This document shows, piece by piece, positions 1-9,775 of a stretch of 56,526 bases of DNA. This stretch comes from Kosakonia oryziphila (GTDB taxonomy: Bacteria > Pseudomonadota > Gammaproteobacteria > Enterobacterales > Enterobacteriaceae): contig NZ_FMBC01000033.1 of the NCBI RefSeq assembly GCF_900094795.1, forward strand, positions 1-56,526, read 5' to 3'. A program made the translations under genes and the position numbers. Below the pieces are notes generated by a model. That model saw nothing but the letters and a program-made list of their open reading frames with translations. It made no database searches and was not told the origin of the DNA. Position 1 is the stretch's first letter. Every line of letters starts with the position of its first letter.

Positions 1-292
1 CGTCAGAAAGCGTGGTCTGATGCTTCTTAACCAGCTGCGGCTCAAAGGTGCCGTTACGATCGCGCGGAGTTGCCAGTTCGAAGCTGCCGGTCGGCGCTTT
101 GATGGTCTTCTTACCGGAACCATTTTTACGGTTGGCTTCCACATCCTGAGCCAGATGTGAATCAAGCTCAGCAGCAAGAGCGGCTTCAGTTAACTGTTTG
201 ATTAATGGCGTTAAGATACCATCCTTTCCGGTTAATGCCTGACCGGACTGGAGAGCCTTAAGTGCTTTGTCAAAATCGAAGGGCTGGGACAT
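1..292 (-). CDS. IS256-family (Mutator) transposase, N-terminal part
   Basis: The first 97 residues of a transposase are visible; the gene continues beyond base 1. The protein starts MSQPFDFDKALKALQ and contains LIKQLTEAALAAELDSHL, followed by a Lys/Gly/Asn-rich stretch and ATPRDRNGTFEP. This pattern is characteristic of the amino-terminal region of IS256-family transposases, where the 'PRDRxGxFEP' motif precedes the DDE catalytic domain. The catalytic domain is outside the window, so integrity cannot be judged. The ATG (CAT at 290-292) is preceded on its strand by an AAAAAGGAATG stretch giving a plausible ribosome site. This is the only mobile-element gene seen in the window. Confidence 0.85.
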   Translation of the reverse strand, partial: MSQPFDFDKALKALQSGQALTGKDGILTPLIKQLTEAALAAELDSHLAQDVEANRKNGSGKKTIKAPTGSFELATPRDRNGTFEPQLVKKHQTTLSD

Positions 293-352
293 GTGTCATT
301 CCTTTTTGATTGTATATTACTGGAATGACACAGAATTTCTAACACTCCCGAC
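1..352 (-). mobile_element. IS256-family insertion sequence, one end only
   Basis: The first 292 bases encode the amino-terminal part of a Mutator/IS256-type transposase reading leftward out of the window, so the rest of the element lies before base 1. Upstream of the transposase start, TGTCATTCC (294-302) and GGAATGACA (322-330) form an inverted pair, followed by a run ending near ACACTCCCGAC, which resembles the terminal region of such elements. The exact outer end is uncertain (about 345-360) because the partner terminal repeat and the target duplication are not in view. Confidence 0.75.
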
Positions 353-420
353 AACACCTTAAGAGATTTGAGAAGGCTTTTAAGCCTGTTAATTTCAATA
401 CACAGGGGGCATTCTCAAAA

Positions 421-447
421 GCCACTTTCTAAGAAGGTGGTCTTTTA
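421..447. terminator. Hairpin between the IS end and the GPH transporter
   Basis: CCACTTTCT and AGAAGGTGG form an almost perfect stem (one G-U pair) around a tiny loop and are followed by TCTTTTACTTT. It resembles an intrinsic terminator reading rightward. It may have ended a gene upstream of the insertion point or may limit read-through from the IS. The rest of 353-620 shows no coding sequence; it must carry the promoter of the following operon, but I see no strong consensus. Confidence 0.4.
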
Positions 448-620
448 CTTTCGCCGTGAACTCGTCGGCGATCACAATTGCTAAAAAACGTAAAAAGCCT
501 GGTAATTATTACAATTGTCCGGGGGCGCACTTCTTCTAATACTTTAGCCTGTAGTGAGCGGCGCGAAGTCATATTCGCGTCAGGTTGAAATATCCATTTT
601 CACCTCACAAGGCTGATAAA

Positions 621-2030
621 ATGACCCTATCCTCTGTTCTCAGTACCAAAGATAAAATAGGTTATGGCCTCGGCGATATGGCCAGCGCACTAGTCTGGCA
701 AACGGCCACACTGTTTCTCGCTTATTTCTATACCGATGTTTTTGGTTTACCCGCCGCTATTATGGGCACCATGTTTTTAGTGGTGCGGGTAATTGATGCG
801 TTTGCTGACCCCTGTATTGGCGCACTGGTTGATCGCACGCAAACCCGTCACGGACGTTTCCGTCCGTGGTTGCTGTGGTTTGCGATTCCGTTTGGCGTCA
901 GTTGCATTATCACTTTCTATGTGCCGGATGCGGGCCCAACGGCAAAAATCATCTATGCCTGCGTGACCTACGCGATCCTGAGTTTTATCTACTCCGCGAT
1001 AAATGTACCGTACTGTGCGATGCCCGGCGCGTTGACCATGGACCCGCAGGAACGCCATTCCCTGCAATCGTGGCGTTTTTGTCTGTCATTTATCGGCGGA
1101 TTGATCGTGACGGTGATTGCGTTACCTCTGGTGGCACAGCTCGGTAACGGTAACGATCAGAAGGGCTATTTTTACGCGATGAGTATGATGGGCGTGCTGG
1201 GTATTTTGCTGTTCTTTGGCTGCTTCTTTATGACCCGTGAGCGTTATACGCCGAATAATGACAGTTCAGGATCACTATTCAGCGATCTCAAATTAGTGGC
1301 GAAAAATAGCCAGTGGCGGATTGTTTTTCTGTTTAATATTTTATTGCTTACCGCCGTGGTGACGCGTGGCTCGGCTACCATGTATTACGTCAAATATGTA
1401 TTACAGCGCCCGGAAATGGTCTTTACTTTTATTGTTTCTGGCATGATTGCTGCGCTGCTTGGTGCATTATTCTCCGCACGTTTGCTAGGGAAATTTGATC
1501 GTGTTCGTGCCTATCAATGGACCATCATTACTTTTGTTGCGTTTGCCGCACTGATATTTATCATTCCGCCAACGCAAGTGTGGCTTATATTCGGCCTTAA
1601 CATTGTTTTCAGCTTTATTCAGAATCTCACCACTCCGCTACAGTGGACCATGTTTTCCGATGTGGTGGATTACGAAGAGCACCGCAGCGGACGACGCCTT
1701 GATGGTCTGGTGTTCTCGACGGCGCTGTTTGCCATCAAGTTCGGTCTTGCGCTTGGAGGTGCCGTTGTTGGTTGGGTGCTGGGCGCGGTGGATTATGTAC
1801 CGAATCAGGCGCAGCAAACGGCCAGCGTTCTGACCACCATCAATGCGTTGTTTACGCTGATCCCTTGTCTGCTGTTTATCAGCATGGTGCTGTTGCTTAC
1901 CCGCTACAAACTGAATAGCCAGGTGACCGACACCATCGCTCGTGAACTGATCCGCAAACGCGACGCCAGCAATTCAGTGACACCCCCTCAAACTACCCCG
2001 GATTTCAGTAACACAGGAGTGACCCGATGA
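621..2030 (+). CDS. GPH-family sugar/glycoside:cation symporter (YicJ/XynB-like)
   Basis: A 469-residue integral membrane protein of the glycoside-pentoside-hexuronide (GPH, MFS_2) family. It begins MTLSSVLSTKDKIGYGLGD and carries the family pattern FLAYFYTDVFG, a GALVDRTQTRHGRFRPW loop after transmembrane segments 2-3, and about 12 hydrophobic segments. I prefer ATG 621 because an AAGG sits 8 bases upstream and the protein then aligns with the start of YicJ-type permeases; a TTG at 585 would add 12 residues. The stop overlaps the next gene by 4 bases (ATGA), so it is cotranscribed and probably translationally coupled with the GH3 glycosidase. Inference: it imports a beta-glycoside or xyloside that the partner hydrolyses in the cytoplasm. 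The substrate cannot be read from sequence. Confidence 0.85.
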   Translation: MTLSSVLSTKDKIGYGLGDMASALVWQTATLFLAYFYTDVFGLPAAIMGTMFLVVRVIDAFADPCIGALVDRTQTRHGRFRPWLLWFAIPFGVSCIITFYVPDAGPTAKIIYACVTYAILSFIYSAINVPYCAMPGALTMDPQERHSLQSWRFCLSFIGGLIVTVIALPLVAQLGNGNDQKGYFYAMSMMGVLGILLFFGCFFMTRERYTPNNDSSGSLFSDLKLVAKNSQWRIVFLFNILLLTAVVTRGSATMYYVKYVLQRPEMVFTFIVSGMIAALLGALFSARLLGKFDRVRAYQWTIITFVAFAALIFIIPPTQVWLIFGLNIVFSFIQNLTTPLQWTMFSDVVDYEEHRSGRRLDGLVFSTALFAIKFGLALGGAVVGWVLGAVDYVPNQAQQTASVLTTINALFTLIPCLLFISMVLLLTRYKLNSQVTDTIARELIRKRDASNSVTPPQTTPDFSNTGVTR

Positions 2031-4423
2031 GCGCAATTTATCATGATTCTTACCGCCCGGTTTCTGAACGCGTGGCCGATCTGCTTGCCCGGATGACACC
2101 GGAAGAGAAATTCGCCCAGATGCATGCGTTGTGGCTGGTGCTGTCAGAAGATGGTGACCACCGAGAACGCAGCGATCTGAGCGACGAATTTGCCGGCGTC
2201 AGCGCCCAGGCGGCACTGACTGAACGGTTAACACGCGGCATTGGGCAGATAACCCGTCCGCTCGGTACGCATATCGTTGATGCGCAAAGCGGAGTAAGGG
2301 CCGCTAACCGGCTGCAAAAAACCCTGGTAGAAGATACGCGGCTGGGGATCCCTGCGCTGTTTCACGAAGAGTGTCTGGTAGGCTTGTTATGCAAAGATGC
2401 CACGCTATTTCCTTCATCACTCAACTATGGTTCGACCTGGGATCCTGCGCTGATCAAACGTGCCGCACAGCAAATCGGTGAGGAAGCGCACAGCACCGGT
2501 TGCAGGCAGGGGCTGGCACCGGTGCTGGATGTTTCGCGCGATGTGCGCTGGGGCCGCACCGAGGAGACGTTTGGTGAAGATCCCTGGCTGGTGGGCGTGA
2601 TGGCTTGTGCTTATGTTGATGGGTTGCAGGGAGAGCAAGGCGATATTCTGGCGACGCTCAAACACTATGTTGGCCATTCTTTCAGCGAAGGTGCGCGCAA
2701 CCATGCGCCGGTACATCTGGGTTTTTGCGAACTGAACGATACCTTTTTGTTGCCCTTTGAAATGGCCGTCAAACTGGCGAAAGCCGGTTCGGTGATGCCC
2801 GCCTATCACGACATCGATAATCAACCCGGGCACAGCGATCATTTCCTGTTGACTACGCTGCTACGCGAAGAGTGGGGATTTGATGGCATTATCGTTGCTG
2901 ATTATGGCGGTGTTAGTCTGCTCCATCAGCATCACGGTGTCAGTCATGATGCAGCAGAATCGGCGGCATTAGCCTTTAATGCCGGGCTGGATATTGAATT
3001 GCCAAAAGATGACTGCGCCCGTCATCTGGCGGAGGCGGTTGAGCGCGGGCTGATTTCAATGGCGAAGATCGATGAAATCGTCGCCCGCGTGCTGGCGGTT
3101 AAATTCCGCCTTGGATTGTTCGAACAGCCCTATACGGATGAGCGACGCATCGTGTTGCAATCTGATGCTGCGCGGCAGGCTGCGCGTGACGTGGCAACTC
3201 GTTCGCTGACCTTACTGGAGAATAACGGTATTCTGCCGCTGCGCGGAGCGCCAAAAGTGGCGGTGGTTGGCCCGACAGCGGACGATCCGCTGGCTCTGCT
3301 CAGTGGTTACAGCTTCCCGGTACATTTGATTATCAGCGATATGCTGGAAGAGATCTCGCAGGTCACTACGCCGCTGGCGGCCTTGCGGCAGACGCTGGGC
3401 GAGGGCAATGTTCGCTATGCGAAAGGTTGCCATATCATAGAAAAACGCATGGCGGGAGCGCCGGTCTTCCCGGGCGATGCTTCCGGCAAACCGATGCAGC
3501 AATCGCCAGTTTCCATGGATCAAAGCCTGATCCCGCAGGCGGTTCGTGCGGCGCAGGAGAGTGATGTGGTGATTGCCTGCGTGGGCGATCTCGCCGGGCT
3601 ATTCCAGAGCGGTACGGTGGGTGAAGGCTCCGACACGGACAGTCTGTCACTGCCCGGTGTGCAACAGCAATTGCTTGAGGCGCTGGTGGATACTGGTAAA
3701 CCCGTGGTGGTGGTGATGACTGGTGGGCGTCCTTACAACCTGCAAGGGCTGGAAACACGTGTCGCAGCCTGGCTAATGGCATGGGCGCCTGGTCAGGAGG
3801 GTGGCTACGCCATTGCCGATGTGCTGACCGGCTGTGCAGAACCACAGGGACGACTGGTAGTGAGCGTGCCGAAAAGCGCGGGTGCAATGCCCTATTATTA
3901 CAACCATAAACTAAAAAGCGGCGGGACGCCGTTCGCCTTCCATTTTGGCTCCCGCTACCCGTTCGGTTACGGACTGAGCTGGACGCAGTTCGATTACGCG
4001 CCTCTGGTCTTGTTGACGCCGGAAGTGGCTATTGATGGCGAGATCGCATTACAGGTTCGGGTCACCAATGTTGGTGAACGCAGCGGCAGTGAAGTTGTTC
4101 AGATATACGTGCGCGATAAAGTGGCTTCGATGGTGCGCCCGGTACAGGAGCTAAAAGCGTTCCAGCGCGTGGATCTTTCCCCAGGAGAAACAGCAACGCT
4201 GACCTTTACGCTGCCCGTGGATATGCTCAATTTCACGCGGCGCGACGGCAAGCGTATTGTCGAGTCGGGCGAGTTTGAGTTGCAGGCTGGCGCATCATCG
4301 GGCGATATACGCGCGACAGCAACGGTAAATGTTACCGGCGAAACGCGGGTGCTGCCAGTTGCATGGAGAATGATGAGCTGCTGCGAAATCAACCGCCAGG
4401 AAAACAGCCCATCTGCGGACTGA
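2027..4423 (+). CDS. Glycoside hydrolase family 3 beta-glycosidase
   Basis: A 798-residue cytoplasmic enzyme (no signal peptide) with the full GH3 layout: an N-terminal TIM-barrel domain (about residues 15-360), an alpha/beta sandwich C domain (about 395-640) and a C-terminal fibronectin-III-like domain (about 690-780). The likely catalytic nucleophile is Asp292 in GIIVADYGG, and LKHYVGHSFSEGARNHAPV is the substrate-binding region typical of the family. GH3 enzymes release terminal beta-D-glucose, xylose or arabinose with retention of configuration. It overlaps the upstream GPH transporter gene by 4 bases, which supports an uptake-then-hydrolysis operon for a plant-derived glycoside. Specificity between beta-glucosidase and beta-xylosidase cannot be decided from sequence alone. 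Confidence 0.85.
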   Translation: MSAIYHDSYRPVSERVADLLARMTPEEKFAQMHALWLVLSEDGDHRERSDLSDEFAGVSAQAALTERLTRGIGQITRPLGTHIVDAQSGVRAANRLQKTLVEDTRLGIPALFHEECLVGLLCKDATLFPSSLNYGSTWDPALIKRAAQQIGEEAHSTGCRQGLAPVLDVSRDVRWGRTEETFGEDPWLVGVMACAYVDGLQGEQGDILATLKHYVGHSFSEGARNHAPVHLGFCELNDTFLLPFEMAVKLAKAGSVMPAYHDIDNQPGHSDHFLLTTLLREEWGFDGIIVADYGGVSLLHQHHGVSHDAAESAALAFNAGLDIELPKDDCARHLAEAVERGLISMAKIDEIVARVLAVKFRLGLFEQPYTDERRIVLQSDAARQAARDVATRSLTLLENNGILPLRGAPKVAVVGPTADDPLALLSGYSFPVHLIISDMLEEISQVTTPLAALRQTLGEGNVRYAKGCHIIEKRMAGAPVFPGDASGKPMQQSPVSMDQSLIPQAVRAAQESDVVIACVGDLAGLFQSGTVGEGSDTDSLSLPGVQQQLLEALVDTGKPVVVVMTGGRPYNLQGLETRVAAWLMAWAPGQEGGYAIADVLTGCAEPQGRLVVSVPKSAGAMPYYYNHKLKSGGTPFAFHFGSRYPFGYGLSWTQFDYAPLVLLTPEVAIDGEIALQVRVTNVGERSGSEVVQIYVRDKVASMVRPVQELKAFQRVDLSPGETATLTFTLPVDMLNFTRRDGKRIVESGEFELQAGASSGDIRATATVNVTGETRVLPVAWRMMSCCEINRQENSPSAD

Positions 4424-4487
4424 CTCCCATAAAAGCGCTGTGTTTGATAATGGTACAGCGTGGGGATTGGTAAAGCGCGATGAAGCA

Positions 4488-4593
4488 AAAAAAAAGCCCA
4501 TCGTGGGAGATGGGCAAAGACTACACACAGCAATTCGTTGTTTCACTCAGGGGATTTCCATGCTTATAAACCAAGGTGTTGATTTATAACCGT
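4488..4593 (-). ncRNA. RprA small regulatory RNA
   Basis: Read on the minus strand, the RNA starts ACGGTTATAAATCAAC and ends in the Rho-independent hairpin GCCCATCTCCCACGATGGGC followed by nine T. It matches the E. coli RprA sequence almost base for base, and it lies next to ydiK as in E. coli. RprA is an Hfq-dependent sRNA that activates rpoS translation and represses csgD and other targets. Its first stem-loop differs slightly from E. coli: the loop is CACC and one pair is a U-G wobble, so the stem is retained. It is transcribed toward the convergent GH3 gene. Confidence 0.95.
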
Positions 4594-4599
4594 GGCCTT

Positions 4600-4642
4600 A
4601 TAGTAGGCATGGGGCTTTTTTGAGTCGATCAGATTCGTCTCA
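4600..4642 (-). promoter_or_regulatory. rprA promoter with RcsB box
   Basis: Upstream of the RprA start at 4593 lies TACTAT (plus-strand 4600-4605) at -10 spacing. Further upstream is TGAGACGAATCTGA (plus-strand 4629-4642), which matches the RcsB-binding box known at E. coli rprA and the general pattern TAAGAATATTCCTA. RprA should therefore respond to Rcs envelope stress here too. Confidence 0.8.
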
Positions 4643-4753
4643 TTAGTTTAATGGTCTTGAAGAATATATGCGGGAAATGCCACATTCTGCGGGCTGCAGA
4701 GGGGGTCAACCAGGTTTGATTACTTTAAATGATAAGCGCGGCTTAATGATTAT

Positions 4754-4777
4754 TTAAGGCGGGCTACCCCGCCTTAA
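4754..4777 (-). terminator. Hairpin after ydiK
   Basis: TTAAGGCGGG-CTAC-CCCGCCTTAA is a perfect GC-rich inverted repeat 8 bases past the ydiK stop. The minus-strand sequence after it is AT-rich but lacks a clean T run, so it may act as a weak terminator or an mRNA 3'-end protector. Confidence 0.55.
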
Positions 4778-4784
4778 GACTATT

Positions 4785-5894
4785 TCAGGAAGAGGCTCCT
4801 GAATTTTGCTTATCATTCAATACATCTTCTGATCGCGTAGTCGGTTCGGGTACTTCATTCACCCATGCGGAGAAAAGACGCCACGAGACGGCCAGCAGTA
4901 CCGGGCCGATAAACAGGCCGATCATACCAAATGCGATTAGCCCGCCGATGACGCCGGAGAGGATCAAAATCAGCGGTAAGTCTGCGCCCATGCGAATAAG
5001 CGCCGGGCGGATAAAGTTATCCAGTGTGGCGACCACGCAGCTCCAGACCAATAGCACGGTGCCCCAGGTGGAGTCGCCGCTCCAGTAAAGCCAGATGATC
5101 GCCGGAACCAGCACCAACAATGGCCCAATCTGGATAAGACAGGTCATCAGCATCACCACGGTGAGCAGCGTAGCGTAAGGGACGCCGGAGATGGCCAGCC
5201 CGAGCCCTCCCAGAACCGCCTGCACCAGCGCGGTCACTACCACACCCAGCGCCACCGCACGGATAGCCTGGCCGGCGAGCAATACCGCTGCATCGCCACG
5301 CCTGGCCGCCAGACGAATGGCAAAATGGCGAATCCCCTGCGCAACCTGCTCGCCTCGCCAGTAGAGTAAGGCGCTGAATAATAGCATCAGGCCGCAGTGC
5401 AGCATCAAGCGTCCAATATGCGCGGCCTGGCTGACAAACCACGTCGTGGTTGTACCAATGTAAGGTCGTAGTTTCGCCATAATTGCGCTGCCGCCCATGT
5501 CCAGCAGGTTATGCCAGCCGCTATAGAGCTTTGCACCGACCAGCGGAATTCTGTTCAGCCATGCCAGATCGGGTGGCGACATCGAACCCGTGGTAATGGC
5601 ATGAATAACCGGGCCGCTGGAGTCCACCAGGCTGTTCACCAGCAGGGCAACGGGAACAATAAACAGCAGGATTAATAGCAACATCATCACCAACACCGCC
5701 AGCGAGCGTCGGCCAAACAGCAAGCGCTGCAGACGTAACAGCAACGGCCAGGTGGCTATCACCACGGTTCCGGCCCAGGCAAAACCGAGGATAAACGGCT
5801 GAATAATCCACAAGCAGGCGATAATCATGATTGCTAAAAACAGTACCGACAGCATCACTTGCGGCACATCCCTGGACTGACGTAGATCAACCAT
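4785..5894 (-). CDS. AI-2E-family transporter YdiK
   Basis: A 369-residue inner-membrane protein with the start MVDLRQSRDVPQVMLSVLF, nearly the length of E. coli YdiK (370). It has several hydrophobic helices, including LAVLVMMLLLILLFIVPVAL, and the central part (about 155-250) is the AI-2E/UPF0118 permease domain. Family members export or exchange diverse small substrates; the YdiK substrate is not established. The ATG is preceded by AAAGGTG. The gene is divergent from ydiJ, and the shared region carries a PurR-type operator, so purine-dependent repression is likely. Confidence 0.9.
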   Translation of the reverse strand: MVDLRQSRDVPQVMLSVLFLAIMIIACLWIIQPFILGFAWAGTVVIATWPLLLRLQRLLFGRRSLAVLVMMLLLILLFIVPVALLVNSLVDSSGPVIHAITTGSMSPPDLAWLNRIPLVGAKLYSGWHNLLDMGGSAIMAKLRPYIGTTTTWFVSQAAHIGRLMLHCGLMLLFSALLYWRGEQVAQGIRHFAIRLAARRGDAAVLLAGQAIRAVALGVVVTALVQAVLGGLGLAISGVPYATLLTVVMLMTCLIQIGPLLVLVPAIIWLYWSGDSTWGTVLLVWSCVVATLDNFIRPALIRMGADLPLILILSGVIGGLIAFGMIGLFIGPVLLAVSWRLFSAWVNEVPEPTTRSEDVLNDKQNSGASS

Positions 5895-6050
5895 ATGGTT
5901 TACACACCTTTATTAAGTTGCGGAAGAGTGGGCATTGCAGGAAAAGGCCCGTGATAATGATTAATGATTTCAGAGCGTTTGCCCAGCCCGATTGTGCCTG
6001 CAATTCTCTGGGCGTATAAGAAAAAAATGTGATACAACGATGCATGCTTA

Positions 6051-6066
6051 AAGCAAACGATTACCT
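6051..6066. promoter_or_regulatory. PurR operator (PUR box) between ydiK and ydiJ
   Basis: AAGCAAACGATTACCT fits the PurR consensus ANGCAANCGNTTNCNT at every defined position. It lies 157 bases upstream of ydiK and 37 bases upstream of ydiJ, so it could control either direction. PurR itself is encoded at 33418-34443 in this window. Confidence 0.75.
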
Positions 6067-6102
6067 ATTCACAACACTTACCATCAGGCAGGGTCAAGCA
6101 TA

Positions 6103-9100
6103 ATGATCCCACAGATTTCCCAGGCACCCGGCGTTGTTCAGCTGGTGCTGAATTTTTTGCAAGCACTGGAGCAGCAAGGTTTTACAGGTGATACCGCCAC
6201 AAATTATGCCGACAGGCTGACAATGGCGACAGACAACAGTATTTACCAGTTATTACCCGATGCAGTCGTTTTCCCCCGTTCAACATCTGATGTTGCACTG
6301 ATTACCCGTCTGGCGGCCGAAGAGCGCTTCCGCACGCTGGTGTTTACGCCGCGCGGAGGTGGCACCGGCACCAATGGCCAGGCGTTGAATCAGGGCATTA
6401 TTGTCGATATGTCCCGCTATATGAACCGCATTATGGAGATCAACCCGGAAGAGGGCTGGGTGCGCGTTGAAGCGGGCGTCATTAAGGATCAGCTTAACCA
6501 GTTCCTGAAACCTTACGGTTTCTTTTTCGCGCCGGAGCTCTCCACCAGTAACCGCGCGACACTTGGCGGAATGATCAACACCGATGCTTCCGGTCAGGGT
6601 TCACTGGTGTACGGTAAAACATCCGATCACGTTTTGGGCGTGCGCGCGGTGCTGCTGGGCGGTGATATTCTCGATACGCAGGCGATGCCGGTGGCGCTGG
6701 CGGAAACGCTGGGCAAGGCCAACACAGCGATTGGTCGCGTCTACAAAACCGTACTTGAGCGTTGTCGTGATAATCGCCAGTTGATCCTCGATAAATTTCC
6801 GAAACTGAACCGTTTCCTGACCGGCTACGACCTGCGTCACGTCTTTAATGATGAGATGACGGAGTTCGATCTCACCCGCGTGTTAACCGGGTCGGAAGGG
6901 ACGCTGGCGTTTATCACTGAAGCACGGCTCGATATCACCCGACTACCGAAAGTGCGTCGTCTGGTGAACATAAAATATGATTCGTTTGATTCCGCCTTGC
7001 GCAATGCGCCGTTTATGGTGGAAGCGCGCGCGCTGTCGGTGGAGACCGTGGATTCGAAAGTACTGAACCTGGCGCGGGAAGATATCGTCTGGCATTCAGT
7101 GAAAGAACTGATTACCGATGTGCCGGACAAAACGCTGCTCGGCCTGAATATTGTTGAGTTCGCTGGTGACGATCAGGAATTAATTGAGGGTCAGATCGCG
7201 GCGCTGTGCCAGCGGCTGGATGCACTGATGGCCAACGGTGAAGGTGGGGTCATTGGCTGGCAGCTTTGCGAGGATTTGGCCGGGATTGAGCGTATTTATG
7301 CGATGCGTAAAAAAGCGGTCGGTCTGCTGGGTAACGCGAAAGGGGCGGCTAAACCGATCCCGTTTGCTGAAGATACCTGCGTACCGCCGGAACATCTGGC
7401 AGATTATATCGTTGAGTTCCGCGCGCTGCTGGACAGCCACGGTCTGAGCTACGGCATGTTCGGTCATGTGGATGCCGGGGTGCTGCACGTGCGGCCTGCG
7501 CTGGATATGTGCGATCCGCAGCAGGAAGTATTGATGAAATCCATTTCTGATGAGGTGGTGGCGCTGACGGCGAAATATGGCGGTCTGCTGTGGGGAGAGC
7601 ACGGGAAAGGGTTCCGCGCCGAGTACAGCCCGGCCTTTTTCGGCACTCAACTCTATGGCGAGCTGCGCAAAATCAAAGCGGCATTCGATCCTGAGAATCG
7701 CCTGAATCCTGGTAAAATTTGTCCGCCAGAGGGTGTGGATGCGCCAATGAAACAGGTGGATGACGTCAAACGCGGCACCCTGGATCGACAAATTCCCATC
7801 GCGGTGCGTACCTCATGGCGCGGGGCGATGGAGTGTAACGGCAATGGTCTGTGCTTTAACTTTGATGTGAAAAGCCCAATGTGCCCGTCAATGAAGATTT
7901 CCGCCAACAGAATCCACTCACCGAAAGGGCGCGCGATGCTGGTGCGCGAGTGGCTGCGCTTGCTGGCGGATCGCGGCGTTGATCCGCTGAAGCTGGAAAA
8001 AGAGCTGCCGGAAAAACGCGCCAGCCTGCGTACATTGATTGAGCGTACCCGCAACAGCTGGCATGCACGGCGCGGGGAGTATGATTTTTCGCACGAGGTG
8101 AAAGAGGCGATGTCCGGGTGTCTGGCCTGCAAAGCTTGCTCCACACAGTGCCCGATTAAAATTGATGTGCCGGAATTCCGTTCGCGCTTCCTGCAACTCT
8201 ATCACAGCCGTTATCTGCGTCCGGTGCGCGATCACCTGGTTGCCACAGTGGAAAGTTATGCGCCGCTAATGGCGCGTGCGCCGAAAACATTTAACTTTTT
8301 TATGAGTCAGCCGTGGGTGCGTTCGCTGTCGGCCAAACATATTGGCATGGTCGATTTACCGCTGTTGTCAGTGCCCTCCCTGCAGCGCCAGATGGTGGGT
8401 CACCGCACGGCGAATATGACGCTGGAGCAGCTTGAAAAGCTCAATGCTGCGCAGAAAGCGAAAACGGTGCTAGTGGTACAGGATCCATTCACCAGCTATT
8501 ACGATGCGCAGGTAGTCGCTGACTTTGTGCGGCTGGTGGAGAAACTCGGCTTTGAGCCGGTAGTGCTACCATTCTCGCCAAACGGCAAGGCGCAGCACAT
8601 TAAAGGGTTCCTCAGCCGTTTTGCCAAAACCGCGCAAAAGACCGCCGATTTCCTCAATCGCGTGGCGCAACTGGGAATGCCGATGGTCGGTGTCGATCCG
8701 GCTCTGGTGTTGTGCTATCGCGACGAGTACAAACTGGCGCTGGGCGATAAGCGCGGTGATTTTCATGTTCAGTTGGTGCATGAGTGGCTGCCTGCGGCGC
8801 TGGTGCATGTCGAGCCCCGCGCGATGAGTGGCGAACCGTGGTATCTGTTCGGCCACTGTACGGAAGTGACGGCATTGCCGGGCGCGCCAGGGCAGTGGGC
8901 GACGATCTTTGCTCGTTTCGGCGCGAAGCTGGAAAATGTCAGTGTAGGCTGCTGCGGCATGGCCGGTACTTACGGCCATGAAGTGAAGAACCACGCCAGT
9001 TCGCTGGGCATTTATGAACTGTCCTGGCACCAGGCAATACAGCGTCTGCCGCGCAAACGCTGTCTGGCGACTGGCTATTCCTGTCGTAGCCAGGTGAAGC

Positions 9101-9159
9101 GCATTGAGGGTAACGGCGTACGTCATCCATTGCAGGCTTTGCTGGAGATACTGGGATGA
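6103..9159 (+). CDS. ydiJ: YdiJ: FAD/Fe-S D-2-hydroxyacid dehydrogenase
   Basis: A 1018-residue fusion enzyme. An FAD-binding PCMH-type domain (about 48-275, with [13 protein letters not shown] and the [16 protein letters not shown] region) is followed by an FAD-linked oxidase C-terminal domain (about 285-550, with [13 protein letters not shown]). Next come a ferredoxin-like region and a CCG domain. Cys673, Cys676, Cys679 and Cys683 in [12 protein letters not shown] form a 4Fe-4S site, and [10 protein letters not shown] is a second cysteine-bearing segment. E. coli YdiJ is reported as a D-2-hydroxyglutarate dehydrogenase; the same role is inferred here. The stop overlaps menI by 4 bases, so the two are coupled. 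The PurR-type box lies just upstream. Confidence 0.92.
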   Translation: MIPQISQAPGVVQLVLNFLQALEQQGFTGDTATNYADRLTMATDNSIYQLLPDAVVFPRSTSDVALITRLAAEERFRTLVFTPRGGGTGTNGQALNQGIIVDMSRYMNRIMEINPEEGWVRVEAGVIKDQLNQFLKPYGFFFAPELSTSNRATLGGMINTDASGQGSLVYGKTSDHVLGVRAVLLGGDILDTQAMPVALAETLGKANTAIGRVYKTVLERCRDNRQLILDKFPKLNRFLTGYDLRHVFNDEMTEFDLTRVLTGSEGTLAFITEARLDITRLPKVRRLVNIKYDSFDSALRNAPFMVEARALSVETVDSKVLNLAREDIVWHSVKELITDVPDKTLLGLNIVEFAGDDQELIEGQIAALCQRLDALMANGEGGVIGWQLCEDLAGIERIYAMRKKAVGLLGNAKGAAKPIPFAEDTCVPPEHLADYIVEFRALLDSHGLSYGMFGHVDAGVLHVRPALDMCDPQQEVLMKSISDEVVALTAKYGGLLWGEHGKGFRAEYSPAFFGTQLYGELRKIKAAFDPENRLNPGKICPPEGVDAPMKQVDDVKRGTLDRQIPIAVRTSWRGAMECNGNGLCFNFDVKSPMCPSMKISANRIHSPKGRAMLVREWLRLLADRGVDPLKLEKELPEKRASLRTLIERTRNSWHARRGEYDFSHEVKEAMSGCLACKACSTQCPIKIDVPEFRSRFLQLYHSRYLRPVRDHLVATVESYAPLMARAPKTFNFFMSQPWVRSLSAKHIGMVDLPLLSVPSLQRQMVGHRTANMTLEQLEKLNAAQKAKTVLVVQDPFTSYYDAQVVADFVRLVEKLGFEPVVLPFSPNGKAQHIKGFLSRFAKTAQKTADFLNRVAQLGMPMVGVDPALVLCYRDEYKLALGDKRGDFHVQLVHEWLPAALVHVEPRAMSGEPWYLFGHCTEVTALPGAPGQWATIFARFGAKLENVSVGCCGMAGTYGHEVKNHASSLGIYELSWHQAIQRLPRKRCLATGYSCRSQVKRIEGNGVRHPLQALLEILG

Positions 9160-9566
9160 TCTGGAAACGTGTAGTCACGCTGGAAGCGCTTAATGCCATG
9201 GGCGACGGCAATATGGTTGGCCTGCTGGATATCCGCTTTGAGCGCATCACGGATGATGCGCTGGAAGCCTCTATGCCGGTAGATGAACGTACGCATCAGC
9301 CGTTTGGCCTGCTGCATGGAGGCGCGTCGGTTGTGCTGGCGGAGACGCTTGGCTCGGTGGCTGGCTATTTATGCACCGAAGGGGAGCAAAAAGTGGTAGG
9401 GCTGGAGGTTAATGCGAACCACTTGCGTTCGGTGCGAAGTGGCCGGGTTCGTGGCGTTTGTCAGGCGCTGTATACGGGCGGACGCCATCAGGTCTGGCAA
9501 ATCGATCTGTTTGATGAACAGTCGCGGCTTTGCTGCTCATCCCGCCTGACCACAGCAATTGTCTGA
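9156..9566 (+). CDS. menI: 1,4-dihydroxy-2-naphthoyl-CoA hydrolase MenI (YdiI)
   Basis: A 136-residue hotdog-fold thioesterase of the YdiI/EntH type. The motif [21 protein letters not shown] carries the catalytic glutamate (about residue 63) and the CoA-binding HGG turn, and the length matches E. coli MenI. It cleaves DHNA-CoA in menaquinone synthesis, although members of this family are promiscuous toward acyl-CoAs. Its ATG overlaps the ydiJ stop (ATGA). The operon ends at a strong hairpin 7 bases after the stop. Confidence 0.93.
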   Translation: MIWKRVVTLEALNAMGDGNMVGLLDIRFERITDDALEASMPVDERTHQPFGLLHGGASVVLAETLGSVAGYLCTEGEQKVVGLEVNANHLRSVRSGRVRGVCQALYTGGRHQVWQIDLFDEQSRLCCSSRLTTAIV

Positions 9567-9572
9567 CCAGCT

Positions 9573-9600
9573 TCGGCGGAGGCAATCCGCCGAAAATATT
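9573..9600 (+). terminator. Terminator of ydiJ-menI
   Basis: TCGGCGGA-GGCAA-TCCGCCGA forms an 8-bp GC-rich stem, followed by AAATATTCATTTTTTC. Confidence 0.8.
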
Positions 9601-9646
9601 CATTTTTTCTTCATCATTCTCATCATCTCTTTTTAACGCTTCGTGC

Positions 9647-9652
9647 TATAGT
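9647..9652 (+). promoter_or_regulatory. Extended -10 promoter upstream of the lpxP-like gene
   Basis: TGCTATAGT gives a TG-extended -10 (TATAGT) about 124 bases before the ATG, with no good -35. It implies an untranslated leader of roughly 115 bases. E. coli lpxP is cold-induced, so a long leader would be consistent with post-transcriptional control, but no known element is recognised. Confidence 0.4.
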
Positions 9653-9775
9653 GCGCTGCACAGGATGTATCGTTTCGGCGCCTTCTGCTGCAGCGAATAG
9701 CTGTAACGCGTAATGACTTGATGAAGTGATTCATTGTCTCCTTAAGCGCTACTGAATTTAGGCTTTAAGGTAACA

